Shown here one piece after another: positions 34,769-45,771 of a stretch of DNA of 64,000 nucleotides. The notes beneath the pieces are model-generated. The model ran no database searches, was not told where the DNA came from, and was given only the letters and a program-made list of their open reading frames with translations. Position 1 is the first letter of the stretch. Each line of letters starts with the position of its first letter. This DNA is from Blasia pusilla (Eukaryota > Marchantiophyta > Marchantiopsida > Blasiales). The stretch spans positions 1,736,001 to 1,800,000 of the forward strand of contig CM114272.1 of assembly GCA_050084515.1 (NCBI GenBank), read 5' to 3'. The position numbers were made by a program, and so were the translations under genes.

Positions 34769-37099
34769 ATCCTTTTGAGCACAAGCTAAGGTAGTATGCT
34801 CTCTCACATGAGGGGTATGGGCTAGAAGGGGCATGTAGTGCGAGCGGGATACGCTCAGGTTCACTCTAAGTTGCTTTATGATAGATATGAAGATGATGTC
34901 CACGTGCTTTGCAACATTATGGCCTTGCAAAATCTTGAGAATTAAGAGCTTATACATCAAGTGTATTTCTATCACTACTTCTTCAATTTGGAATATATTA
35001 CTTAGGGCAGCCCAAGCTTCGAACCCATAATTTTAAGCATTCATATGTGAAAATGGTTCTTCTAAAAAAAAATTAACAATTGTGATTAACAAACTTTGAG
35101 TATCCTTGTGCTCCCTCTTCTCCTCAATTTTTGTAGGACATACATTATAGACTTTATAGTACCAATAGGATAAGGTAGAGGTATGATAGGTTTGGGCATA
35201 GATCCATAGACCATCTCAAGCAATTTTTAGACCTTTGTAACAAGGCTACTATATGCTTCCACACATTTAATTTTATAATATCTCTAACCCTAGTTTGAGA
35301 CTTATTTGAGAGTATCAAAGAAGCTCCATATACTTGTCCCAAAAAAAAAGAGCTAGTGAACACTTGGTCACTATAGTTTGAATCACCAAACTCTTAGGTT
35401 AGGTGAATCAAAAGCAAATCAAGTCATGAAATCCCTCTTCAACAAGGTTCTAACTAAAAAAAGTCAAGGAGACCAATTTTTTTTAAATCCCAAAAATTTT
35501 ACGGTTGTGAGAGTGTCAAATATGGGAAATAGACCCAAAATAAAATATTTAATGGTACAAGATAATGCCAGAAATATTTTGAAAGATTGAAGATTTTTAT
35601 TTTTTTAATTCATGAATATTAAGGGGGTGCCAAACTTTGCTCTTGAGCTTCAAATCCTTTTCTTTATAGGTACACATCTTTGTAAAATCTACCTTTGAGA
35701 TACAAATTGCAACCTAATAGTTTGTTATTTATCATCTCTAACTACACACCTCCCTTAACAAGAATCTTTCCTTGCTCGAAGTTCTCATACCACATGAAAA
35801 TAAGTGTTTGTAACACCATCATATGTTCTTGCATGCCAATGAAATAAGCAATCAAAAAACCTCCTTGTAGTTTCTAATCACACATAGTGGGCCTCATGAT
35901 AAGCACATGTAAGTATTTTTTCATCCATATCACAATGAGAAAAAAAACTCTTAGTATACAACAAAGAAAGTCACACAGAAGAGTAACTACAAACACTCCC
36001 AAGTGGGAAAAAAAAAACAAAAAAATATCATCACAAACTATCTTTAGGAATTTAGGCTCTTATGTACATTCTTGTCATTCCTTGTCAATTATTGCTCATC
36101 ATCCACCTAATCTCTAATTTATGTAATAAAATCATTCATCCCTCCTTGTAACTCAATCCTTATGAATCATCATTAATAAGCTCTTATTTGTAATGATAAT
36201 GATCGTTTCCTTCCTTCGTACATCCTTGGATTAGTTGAGGATGGGTCAAGCTTGAGTTACACACATGGAAATCTTGTGAGAAAAATATGTTAGACTTAAA
36301 TTTGAAATCGAAACCTTTTTTTAGAGAAGTCATTGGCCACTCCACCAAAGATCCATGCAAGACCAATATGGAAACAAGAAAATATACATTGAATAAATGA
36401 AGTAGGTTACAATTTATCATATGTTAGTTCTAACCACTTAAAATGGAGGTTGCATAGGGTCAAACATTATGATTAATGACCTTTCAAGACAACAAACTTC
36501 AAATGACTATTATATTTAGTGTGATACTCCAACATATCTTGCGAGTGAGGGCCTCGAATCTATACTATTATTATAGGACATCTCTAGGAAGATAAGTATT
36601 TCCCTTCTTATACATATTCTTAGACATCCCTTCCTAATCACTTGGTTTATTTTTAGATAGAGCATTTTAAATGTAACCAAAGGGTTGAATTCGAATTATT
36701 GGTTTAGTTTAGTGCATCTTGGGAATTGACTTGGGAGGGGGGCCTACTTCGCCATAACATTACCACCATATGGGGATCATAACATGTGTTGTTCTAATAC
36801 CATGGGGACTAGAACAACACATATGGCATACTCCATATGGAGGAGATGGAGGGACGTATAGAATTTTGCTTGTAACTATTTCCATGGTGATCCAATCTTT
36901 TCAATCTAAGGCCCAATGTGTTCATCTTCTCAAGCTTGAACTTTGGGTTCTTCTTTTTTCCACTTAAGATTGATTTTTCCAAAATTCTTGGGATCTTTGG
37001 ACCTCCTTCTCTCCTAAATGTGCTCATAGATTTCTATATGTAATTTCAAACATAGCGCTCTCCTTATAGAGTGATATCCGGTTACCATCGGTTTAAGGG
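34769..37099. other. AT-rich sequence, no gene recognised
   Basis: Only short frames. A 13-bp perfect inverted repeat (ATGTGTTGTTCTA and its complement) lies at about 36785-36824. The last few hundred bases may be the 5' leader of the non-LTR element that follows. Confidence 0.4.
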
Positions 37100-40000
37100 A
37101 TTCCTCTTGCTTTTCTGGATCTTTTGATACGGGCTGGGCCCAACATTACGAACTCATTCCCTCATGACAGTCATTGGTGGATGGCTCACTTACTCCTCAT
37201 ATCCTCTCTTTTGGTGTTTCCAATTTCTTTCATAACTTTCTTCTGGAATGTCAGTTTTGGACATGTTTGGGCTTGTTTCGATCGTCTTGACGAGCTCGTT
37301 CTTTTGATATTAAGTAGGTTTTCTAGTTTTTCTTCCTTCTCTGTGGGCGCCTATTTTTTTGTACGGGTTTATTTTAGGTCAATTCCTCCCAAAAGTCTTC
37401 CTTGCTCTTTCAACTCCTTACCTTACTATTTCGCCCCTACATACGTTTGCCATCTCCTTAAGGACATTAGAAATTCATATTCTTGAGCCATCTCTTCTGA
37501 TATCATATGATCACTTTTCCTTTTCAATTGCTTTTTATATTTTTCTTATAGTAACTTTCAATCATAAATTCGCTATTGCCTAATCTTCATCTCTCCATCT
37601 AAATTTCTTTTGGACGGATTCCACTACTTTTGCTTTGCTCGTTATCCTCATGCTTTCTCCAAACCACGTTTCATATGTCTTTTCTTGTCTTCGATGACTT
37701 TCCTACCTTTACTTCTATGTTATCACAGATGGAGTTGGATTCTCCATCTACTCGCTTATCTGGTTTTACACGCCCTCCTACAGCCGTAACCTCTCCCCCC
37801 GGTTCACCTCTTCATCGTAGATCTCGCCATTTTCCTCCAGATGCTAATACACCCATTACACTCGCTATAGTTCTTCCGGATTCTCCTCTTCTTCCTTCTT
37901 TGCCTTGTCCTATTGAGCCTAATCTTGATCCATTATTACCAAATCCTTCTACTTTGCCATCCCCACATGTCTCATCTATGCCCTTGCTTCTAACTCCCAT
38001 CTATTCTACCTGAATCTCCCCTCTTCCTCCTCCTCCTTCCCCAACCTACTTACTCCCTCATCGTCGGCCATCACCACCTCTTGCACCTCCTACCTCCTCT
38101 CCTTGTAACCCTTCTACTTCTCCATTTGTACCAAAGGTTCGTTGCATACCTTGTGGTAAGGAGTTTGCTCCTATTGGGATCAAAAGACATCAACGGTAAT
38201 GTTGATCCATGCATGGGCCTTCAATCCCTAACCCGATACCACCTCCTACTCCACTCCCCACAACAAGTGCTTGGACCTAGTTAAGCCAAATTGATCTCCT
38301 TCGCTCTTTCCATCCAGGTCTTCCTCGTCCTAGACTCTACACTCGCATTCCTATTGCTCTTCGCCGCATCACCCAACAAGCTTTGCTTTTCCCATCAGAA
38401 AGGTTAGCGCGTGACCCCACAGATATAAATGATTGGTATCTCCTATTACTCTTCCCACAATGGGTTTTAGGCCTCCCTCTAAGGGGTGGTGCAACGGGTC
38501 ATCGTGAAACCTCCACACGTATTCAACACTTTATGTGTGGGGATTGGGAGAATCTTCAGAATGAGCATGTACTTCGAGCATAGGCCTTAGTTGCGGCTCA
38601 TCCCATTCAACATGCCAATCATGGGAGACCTTCAATACAACAATGCCTTCGACAAAGTCTACTTTTGGGGCAGGTTGGTGAGTTTTCACGTGCAGCTCGA
38701 GCATTGGGTCCTCTTTCTCCGGCGGTTCCAAGTGCGGAAACAATGGCTCTCTTAGAAGTTCTTCATCCTCCTTCAAGTGGCGATGGTCCACCTTTTGTGG
38801 AAGACTATACAACGGACCTTGACTTGGACCTTGACTTGGAGGTTTTCACAAGGGCTTTTCTGCATACTCTTCGCTTATCAGCAAGCGGGCTATTAGGGAT
38901 GGTTTTTTAGCATCTCTGCGATTGCTTTATCCCAGCAAATTCAGCAAGTGGCTTTATCTCTCTATATAAGGTGTGTGCATATATGGCGGCCGATTGTCTC
39001 CCATTCTCTATCTCTAGGATCTTAGGGGCTTGTTGTTTTTTGGCTATGGATAAGCCTCCTTAAGGTGTGCGCCCTTTGGCTATTGGAGAGGTTTTATACC
39101 GCTTGGTTAGTCGATCCCTATGCTTGCAATTTCGTCCTCACTTTAGTGCCCACTTATATCCTCATCGATTTGGAGTGGCAACTCCTAGAGGTTGTGAGGC
39201 TATGGTGCATGGGATTCGCTTCACTCTTGATATTCATCCAGATTGGGTAGCAATTCAAGTCGATATGGCTAACGCATTCAATTCAGTTTCTCGTGCGGCC
39301 ATCTTTGAGGAGTTATGTTGTGCAAGAGGACAACTCGCGAGCCTCATTCCATTTTTTCTCTCCTTCTATGCTTATGATACGCCCATTATCTATTCCCATC
39401 ATACTACTTCTGGGGAAGATAGTATTCTACAATCGGCTTGTGGCACACATCAAGGTGATCCCATGGGTGGCCCACTCTTTGCCATTGCCTGTTTTCGTGC
39501 CCTTCGAGTATCAGCGCAAGCATTTCCATCTTGTCTTTTCCCTTCTATTGCTCATGACACTCACATTATAGGTCCTCTTTCTGAAGTGGTTCTTGCTTAT
39601 ACCCATTTCTTGGAGCAACTCTCTTTCTTAACATTTACTTGGTTGGAAATAGTCCAACCTAATAAATGTGTAGTATGGTCTCCTTCATGCCTTCCCTCAA
39701 CATTCACCCCACCTACTCCTACTTTTCCCATCTACATTGAAGGGGTTAGAGTTCTTGGGGTTCCAATTGGCTTCATCGACTATGTCTCAAAGTTTTTGGA
39801 TGAGGCCCTTTTGAAAGACGTGGAATGGCTTCATTTGTTACCTCATCTAAGGGATCCCCAAGTGGCTTATGGGATTCTCTCCCAATGTTTTCTACGACGT
39901 CCTTCCTACCTTCTTCGCACTTGTCCTCCCACTTCAAGGTTCTTACATCGATTGGCCTCTTTTGATTCTTCTATCTTGGCAACTTTTGGTCAACTTCTTG

Positions 40001-41215
40001 GCCCGAATACCTTTGAGGGAGAGGATGGTGTCTTTGCTTCACGACAAGCTATCTTGCCTATTTCTTTTGGAGGGGTGGGAGTGTCCTCCACAGTCGCATC
40101 TGCTTCTGCAGCCTTTTTGGGGAGTTAGGCGTTGGTAGCACCGATTATGGCTTCAAGGTTTCTCCAAGGAGATACACCTATCTTGATGGATCATATCGCC
40201 CATGTAGAGGAGGGGGTCTTGTTATTTCAACAACAACTGAGATCTGCACGAGCTCTTCTTCCTCTTGCGACACAAGCAATTCTACCCCCTTTCAGTCAAC
40301 TGATTACGGAAGGGCTTAATCGACTTCAAGAGCACATCTTCGAGAATCTACATCAAATCAACTTTTCGAGCTTTCTCTCCGAGGCATCCTGTGACGCTAA
40401 TCGAGCTCGTCTACGTTCATGTGCGAGTACCGGAGTGGGGGCGTGGCTTACTGCAAATCCTCTTATCCTTCCATTTCGTCTTCCTTGAAGTATATTCTCG
40501 ACAGCTTTGCAGTTACGTCTTGGACTTTCCCATCCTTCTCTCTTAGATGTGCTGAATTGTATATGCGGGGATCCCATTGATGCCAAGGATATCCATATTC
40601 TCCGATGTGCACAAGGTGAAGAACGAACGGCCACACATGATGTCATTAGAGAGGCGGTAGCATCAGTGGCTTATATTGCAGGATACAATGTTGGGCAAGA
40701 GCAACTCCATATCCTACCTTCAACCACACAAGCAACCTATCGTCGGAGAGTGGATCTTGTTATGTCTCAAGGTGGATTCCGGACACTAGGTGATGCGATG
40801 GTTTTTGATCCAACACGTTATGACTTGGTGTGTCGAACCGCACATACCAAAGTTTTGGCGGTCGAAGTTGCAGCAAGAATCAAGGAGTTAAGTTATACTG
40901 TGGGACATGCGACTAATGGATTTATTTCTTTTGCAGTGGAAATATTCGGTCATTTACATATGTCTTTTGATACTTTCTTGAAAACATGTGCTCACCATTC
41001 CCTCGAGAATCATCACCTTGCCCCTTCCCGTAATCTGTCATGACCATACGGATTATGTCGTAGAGTATAGTGTGCTAGTAGAGGCCATTCCTTATGTAGG
41101 ACCGTAGTGGCTTGGTAGACATGCGGTTCCATACATAGGGTTGGGGGTTACTCAGTTGGGGGTGAGTTTCCCAATAGGGCCCGCTCTTAGGTTGGAGGAT
41201 ATAAGATGGAGTGCA
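37100..41215 (+). mobile_element. RLE-type non-LTR retrotransposon (R2/Utopia-like), dead copy
   Basis: A single long open-frame region (37675-41043) with a Pro-rich N-terminus, a zinc-finger-like motif, RT, a CCHC motif and a restriction-like endonuclease region. This order is known for R2-type and Utopia LINE clades, which lack an APE endonuclease. The 5' boundary is not defined. The 3' UTR (41044 to about 41215) carries no poly(A) tail. I saw no U2 snRNA or rRNA target sequence at either side, so the clade assignment rests on domain order only. Confidence 0.7.
37675..41043 (+). pseudogene. Non-LTR retrotransposon polyprotein: zinc finger, RT, CCHC, RLE; nine stops, no frameshift
   Basis: From ATG 37675 to TGA 41041-41043 one frame (about 1122 codons) is kept throughout. 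It is interrupted by stops at 38011 TGA, 38197 TAA, 38203 TGA, 38278 TAG, 38581 TAG, 38908 TAG, 39061 TAA, 40126 TAG and 40486 TGA. The N-terminus is Ser/Pro-rich; a zinc-finger-like RCIPCGKEFAPIGIKRHQR (C-x2-C-x11-H) begins at 38140. RT follows from about 38950: GVRPLAIGEVLYRL, motif A VDMANAFNSVSR (about 39262), then QGDPMGGPLFA (about 39450). The catalytic ADD box has become AHD (IAHDTHIIG, about 39550). After 40507 come CICG...HILRC (CCHC) and an RLE-like block with RRVDLVM, GDAMVFDP, AVEVAARIKEL and EIFG. The mutated RT centre and the stops make it inactive. Confidence 0.75.
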
Positions 41216-41240
41216 CTCAAAGAACAGTCAGTTCTTTGAG
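41216..41240. repeat. 10-bp-arm hairpin beside the left edge of copy B
   Basis: CTCAAAGAAC (41216-41225) and GTTCTTTGAG (41231-41240) enclose AGTCA, six bases before the segment shared with copy C begins (41247). CACTCAAAGAAC recurs at about 41401 inside the shared segment. Confidence 0.7.
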
Positions 41241-41246
41241 TTGAGC

Positions 41247-41433
41247 CTGTTGCGTTGGGAGTTAGCCTTGGTAGTGAGTAGAGCTCTTGGCTATGGTATT
41301 TCCCGCAAGCTTCGACATAGATTCTCCCATCGTGGAGTGGGTTTGGCTCGATTGTATGTGATTGTAAATGTGTTTTATGATAGTAGGTCTTTCATGGATT
41401 TCACTCAAAGAACTGGAGTAGATCGATGGTAGC
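41247..41433 (+). pseudogene. LINE-like RT C-terminal fragment shared by copies B and C
   Basis: The frame reads LLRWELALVVSRALGYG, ISRKLRHRFSHRGVGLA and FTQRTGVDRW, then a stop. In copy C (57546-57731) the same stretch continues leftwards in frame into a clear LINE RT C-terminal segment. In copy B the fragment is cut at 41247. Confidence 0.6.
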
Positions 41434-41546
41434 TTCGATTGTAGATCAGTAGGATCTGGTTAGGGCTGATTGTGTACTCAGCCGTGGATGTTCAAGGCTT
41501 GTTGCCTATGTTGGAGGTGTGAATCATGTGCATGGTTGGTTGGGAA

Positions 41547-42517
41547 AGAAGCGCCTTGCTGAGAGCTTTCCAACGCGCTGTAGATCGCCGGATTTCGTCA
41601 AGGGAGTTGGAAGTTATCAAGCATTGAAGATTCTGGTTCGACAGTTTTCTGATGTGGAGAGCTTGGAGTGCGGAAGTTGAAGTTCATCCAGATCGGGTGA
41701 GAGGTTCCTATTGCTACTTGTATTGTGATCTCATGTGAAGCTATCTGCTCGAGTGCGTGGAGCGTTGCGGATTTCTGCGTGCATGAAACTTGGCGGAAGC
41801 GCTGTCGGATTTGCGGTTCTAGAGGTGTATGGACAGCAAGTTTTTCTGATTTTTAGCTCGGAGTACAGAGCTCGGTTGTAGCTGAGTTTTTTTGGGGAGA
41901 TAGCTATGGTGGTCAATTGAATTCTGATCGAAACAGATTTGATTTCGGTCACGTATTTGTGAAGTAATTTCTGATCGAAATTTCGCGGACTAGCTCAAGG
42001 TTTGGCTATGGTGGACAGCGGATCGGAGGGTCTGGTTGGTTGGTGACGCCTATCCCGTTGGGGGCGCCCTGGTTGGACCTCTCTCCATAGCGAAGCATGG
42101 CGATAGGGGCATGTCTCGAGCATTTCTCGAGCATTTCTCGGCGTTTCGAGGCTTCGAGGCTTCGAGGCTTCGAGGCAACTCGTGGTAGCTCGGGGCGAGT
42201 GGGCGTGAGAGGCGGAGTAAGGAGCAAGGAGCAAGCAAGCAAGCTTGCTTGCTTGGGCGTGAGGCAATTTTTGCAGGATTTGGGATTTGAGTTTTGCATA
42301 ACTGGTCACCCATCTTTGGGCTATTCTGCCTGGAGGACGCTTAACTACTGAGTTCTTAACTATGCCAGTGTACAAACTGTTGTAGCTCATTTGGTGCTGA
42401 TCGGAGATGTGTTAGGCGCTTTATGCATCTCAGGTTTTTGGTTGATGTACCTCTAGTGCATAGTACGGTGTAGCCTCTCCATGCAGGTGATATTTTCAGG
42501 TGCTACGAGTTCGACTA
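41547..42517 (+). repeat. Leader segment of about 970 bp, inverted relative to copy C
   Basis: Between conserved flanks (GGTTGGTT on the left, TGACCCGCGGCGGAGTAG or its near form on the right) this block is the reverse complement of 57840-58821 in copy C. It contains a short tandem array (TTCGAGGCTTCGAGGC, about 42150-42175) and the palindromic AGCAAGCAAGCTTGCTTGCT at about 42234-42255. No coding frame is recognised. Confidence 0.85.
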
Positions 42518-42910
42518 GCACGTCATCGACCCGCGGCGGAGTAGCTATTGCGTTAGAATTGTGTGCTGGGTTTTGTGGATTCAGAGGGCACCACGTTTGG
42601 TGGATTGTGTTACCTTGATTTCCATTTGCGATTGGAGGGTTGTCGTTGGACTTCCTGTGTTTGGATCCCCTCCATCGTGCTTCTTGCTTGCGCGCCCATT
42701 GTTAGGGTTGACGCTGATTTCCAGAGTAGTGTTACTCCTGTGTGCTACCGGTAGTGAGGCTGGAGGGATGACGAGTAGACTGTGGGAGACTTCTTGTAGT
42801 GATGACAAGTTAGGTTGCCTACACCCATAGCTAGTAGAGCTAGAATAGTATAGCGACATCGACGTCACTTGGTAATTTGGTGGTGGTAATTTGGTGGTGG
42901 TGCGGCATCG

Positions 42911-44366
42911 GCGTTGGTCATCACGGAGCTGTCGGGTGGTCTGGTTGGGGACCGTGGTGCGGACAGTGGTGGTTTCACATGGAGTGGATTTAGGTATCGG
43001 CTACCTTTTCCACTTCCGACGGTTGATGAAGAGGAGGACGAGGGTGTTCCAAACACCGAGTCTTCTACGTTGTTATCGAGTGTTGCAGCTCCATTGATTT
43101 GGGACATGGACGGTGGATATGGGGCCATGAAGGGCCCACGACGATACTCGGGTGCAGTGGGCACCATTGAGTTGGAGGACTTCATGCAGGAGTTTGATAC
43201 GTGGTGTTGCGGAACGCCATGTTGTTTACACCCTTCTTGGCTTGGAAGGGGTTGTTTCAGCACTTGGAAGGACCACCCATGGATGATTACCATGAGTTTA
43301 GGAAAGACCATGTTGCTGAGATTGAGGCGTGGAGACAATATTGGTCTCCAGGCTATGTGTCTATCACCCATGGTGGTATTGGTAGTAGTGCTCCTACTAT
43401 GCCAGCCAGCCCGACGTTGAGTGGTACGAGTACGAGCCGGAGTGGGGGTACCAGTGGAGGTACTAGTGGGGGTACTAGTGAAGGTACTAGTGCCCCACCA
43501 TCGTTTAGCACGGTTGCAGAGTTCTTCAAGAGGTTGAAGAAGAACTATCAAAGAGTGAAGACGGAGAAGTTGAGGAATCTTCAGGACTTTGAGCGAAAGA
43601 TTGGTGAGAGTCTTTGTGAGGCATACACGCGTATGCGACGCTTGATTTCAGATTACCTGGGTGTGGCGAGGATCAGCGATCCGATTTTGGTATGGGATCT
43701 TGGACAGATTTGCGCCGTAGGGTACGTGATGCTACTCTTATGAGTGATGATTCACCCACATTGACCCATGTGTTTGCTCTATCTGAGAAGATTGAGCTTA
43801 ACATGGTGAAGGAGAGAGTGGTGATATCCGCATTCAGTAGGGATACAACTACTACTTCTCGTGTTCATCCGCCCACCTCGCAGTCTCGTAGTAGTGGTGG
43901 TGGTGGTAGTAGTAGTGGGAGTCGTGGGGGATACACGCGACCTCAGTCAAGTCCTAGAGGGACATTTGTGCAGAGACCATTGCCTTCATTTGCTACCCCG
44001 CAGCAAGGACAGTCATGTTGGACATGTGGAGGTGATCATGTTAGGAAGTTTTGTCCCCAAGAGGATGGGAGACGGACTTTGGAGGATGGGCCTCAGTCGG
44101 CCCCGACTCAGTGTGATCATTGCGGGAGACTAGGTCATCCTCGAGAGCGTTGCTTTGATCTTCATCCAGAGTTGAGATCAGGCCGTGGCCGTGGTGGAGT
44201 AGCTCCGAGAGGCCGAGGTGGTAGAGGTGGTAGGGGTGGTAGAGGTGGACCAGTGGTTGGAGAGCCTACGGTGGCTACCCCTACCACTACGACAGAGTCA
44301 GCTATGGTCGCCGGGATTGAGCTTGATTGGAGCGAAGTTGGCTACTATGGCTGGTATCTAGCATAG
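42911..44366 (+). pseudogene. gag of copy B, frameshifted
   Basis: The N-terminal part reads ELSGGLVGDRGADSGG, with ATC at 42920 where copy C has ATG at 59221. It continues to GAVGTIELEDFMQEFDTW; a deletion of about 13 bases at about 43204 relative to C shifts the frame. The next piece has AWKGLFQHLEGPPMDDYHEF, a Gly/Thr/Ser-rich spacer and EFFKRLKKNYQRVKTEKLR, typical of retrotransposon gag. After another shift near 43700 come knuckle 1 CWTCGGDHVRKFC (44016-44054; C-x2-C-x3-H-x4-C), knuckle 2 CDHCGRLGHPRERC (44112-44153; canonical CX2CX4HX4C) and an RGG box (44174-44255). Gag packages element RNA in cytoplasmic particles. Confidence 0.8.
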
Positions 44367-44379
44367 ATCAGGTTCGGGA

Positions 44380-45770
44380 GCAGGGGCTTCCACCTCTTAT
44401 GGAGCGGATGATCTCTCTTATATGGCGAGTGTAGCACAGGTTGAGGCATCAACTGCAGTTACGAGAGGAGCCACTCGAGCGTCAGAGCCACGTGGTGCTA
44501 CTGAAGAGTTGGACTCACAGAGGGGTGAGGTGGGGAGGAGCTAGGCTTCCCGGTCATTCTTGTTGTCCGAGGTGCTTAGGACTCCATCCATGGTTCCTAC
44601 GCGAGCCTATTGAGCCGACAGTGGGGATCGAGGCATCTACATCGCGTGTAGTAGACGCGGATGCAAGACATCAATGCAAGATTGTGCGGATGGCAACCGG
44701 TGTTGGGATCCCCATTGTTTTCGCCACGGAGCTAATGGCTTTAGGAGTTGACTTAGCTCTGTATTTGATTAGCGACCACGTTGTGTGAACGTGGGGGTAT
44801 TCTTGCTACACGTGTTGAGGTGGATGAGGGTGTTGCGGTGGAGCGACCCTCTTTGTCGGGAGTAGCATTGAGTACGGTGCTACTTGGCGGCAAAGAACGG
44901 CGAAGATGGATGCATTACCGGCCCGGCCAGCCATTCATCGTGAGAGGCTTACACTGGTGTATGTATGTTGGACAACCGGAGTGGGATCTTCCGATTGGTG
45001 AGTCCTACATGACAGTGTATAGACCGGATAGAGTCTTGTTAGACTCGGTGCCCAACCTTTGATGTTGGGAAAGGCGGCATGTATTGGTTTGGGTATTCGG
45101 AGGTCAGAGCTTGAGCCTTGCCCATTCCAGATTCAAACATCACTTGGAGGAGCCAATGATAGGTCTCAATTCATGACACGGGAGAAGTTTTTTCAGACAG
45201 TTGAGACCAGATCATGCGATCGATAGCTCCCGGTTGGGAGTTTCTGCGGTAGTCACATCACCGAGTCGTATGATGTACTAGTTGGAGGAGCGATATTGTA
45301 CCCGATGGGTTTTCAGATGGATTCTTGGATCGAGACAGCGTCTTATAGACCAGGTTGGCAGTCCGGGATGGACGTATGAACCAAGTTCTGTGAGATTTAT
45401 TTCGGGGCTCGACCAGGAGGGTCTTCCCCAACAGTGTTAGCATCTGTGGGCTGGTTTTAGTGGAGTAGTCACTTGGCCAGGAGACTTTTTGGAGGGTAAT
45501 GTTTCTGCTATGGATTCTACTACGCATGAGGATGTAGAGGAGGTCCTTATTTTTGCAGCAGTGGCATCCTCATCGTTGGATGTGCCACTTTGGAGTTCAG
45601 GCGGTGCACTACGGCAGGAGGTTGATCGCCTAGTGCAGGAGGCTTGGTGTGAGGCTGTTATACCTCACGAGGAAGAGGAGGCCCCACGGCGGACTCCTAC
45701 TTCTGGCCCTGTTGGGTTATCCCCTTTGGATACTACACCCATTGTATGGCAGTATCCGCCGGAGGGCATT
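44380..45770 (+). pseudogene. Protease and spacer region of copy B, frameshifted
   Basis: Collinear with copy C. The active-site area at about 45031-45075 reads VLLDS but is frameshifted before the GA residues. Downstream pieces match the copy C protease C-terminal region (PMGFQMDSW, about 45300) and the linker FAAVASSSLDVPLWSSGGAL (about 45555-45615). Protease would cleave the Gag-Pol polyprotein. No intact enzyme is encoded here. Confidence 0.65.
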
Positions 45771-45771
45771 T

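Noticed and set aside
37100-41215. U2 snRNA or 28S rRNA target site for the RLE-type LINE
   Set aside because: I looked at both flanks and saw neither the U2 5' region nor rDNA sequence, so no target-specific claim is made.
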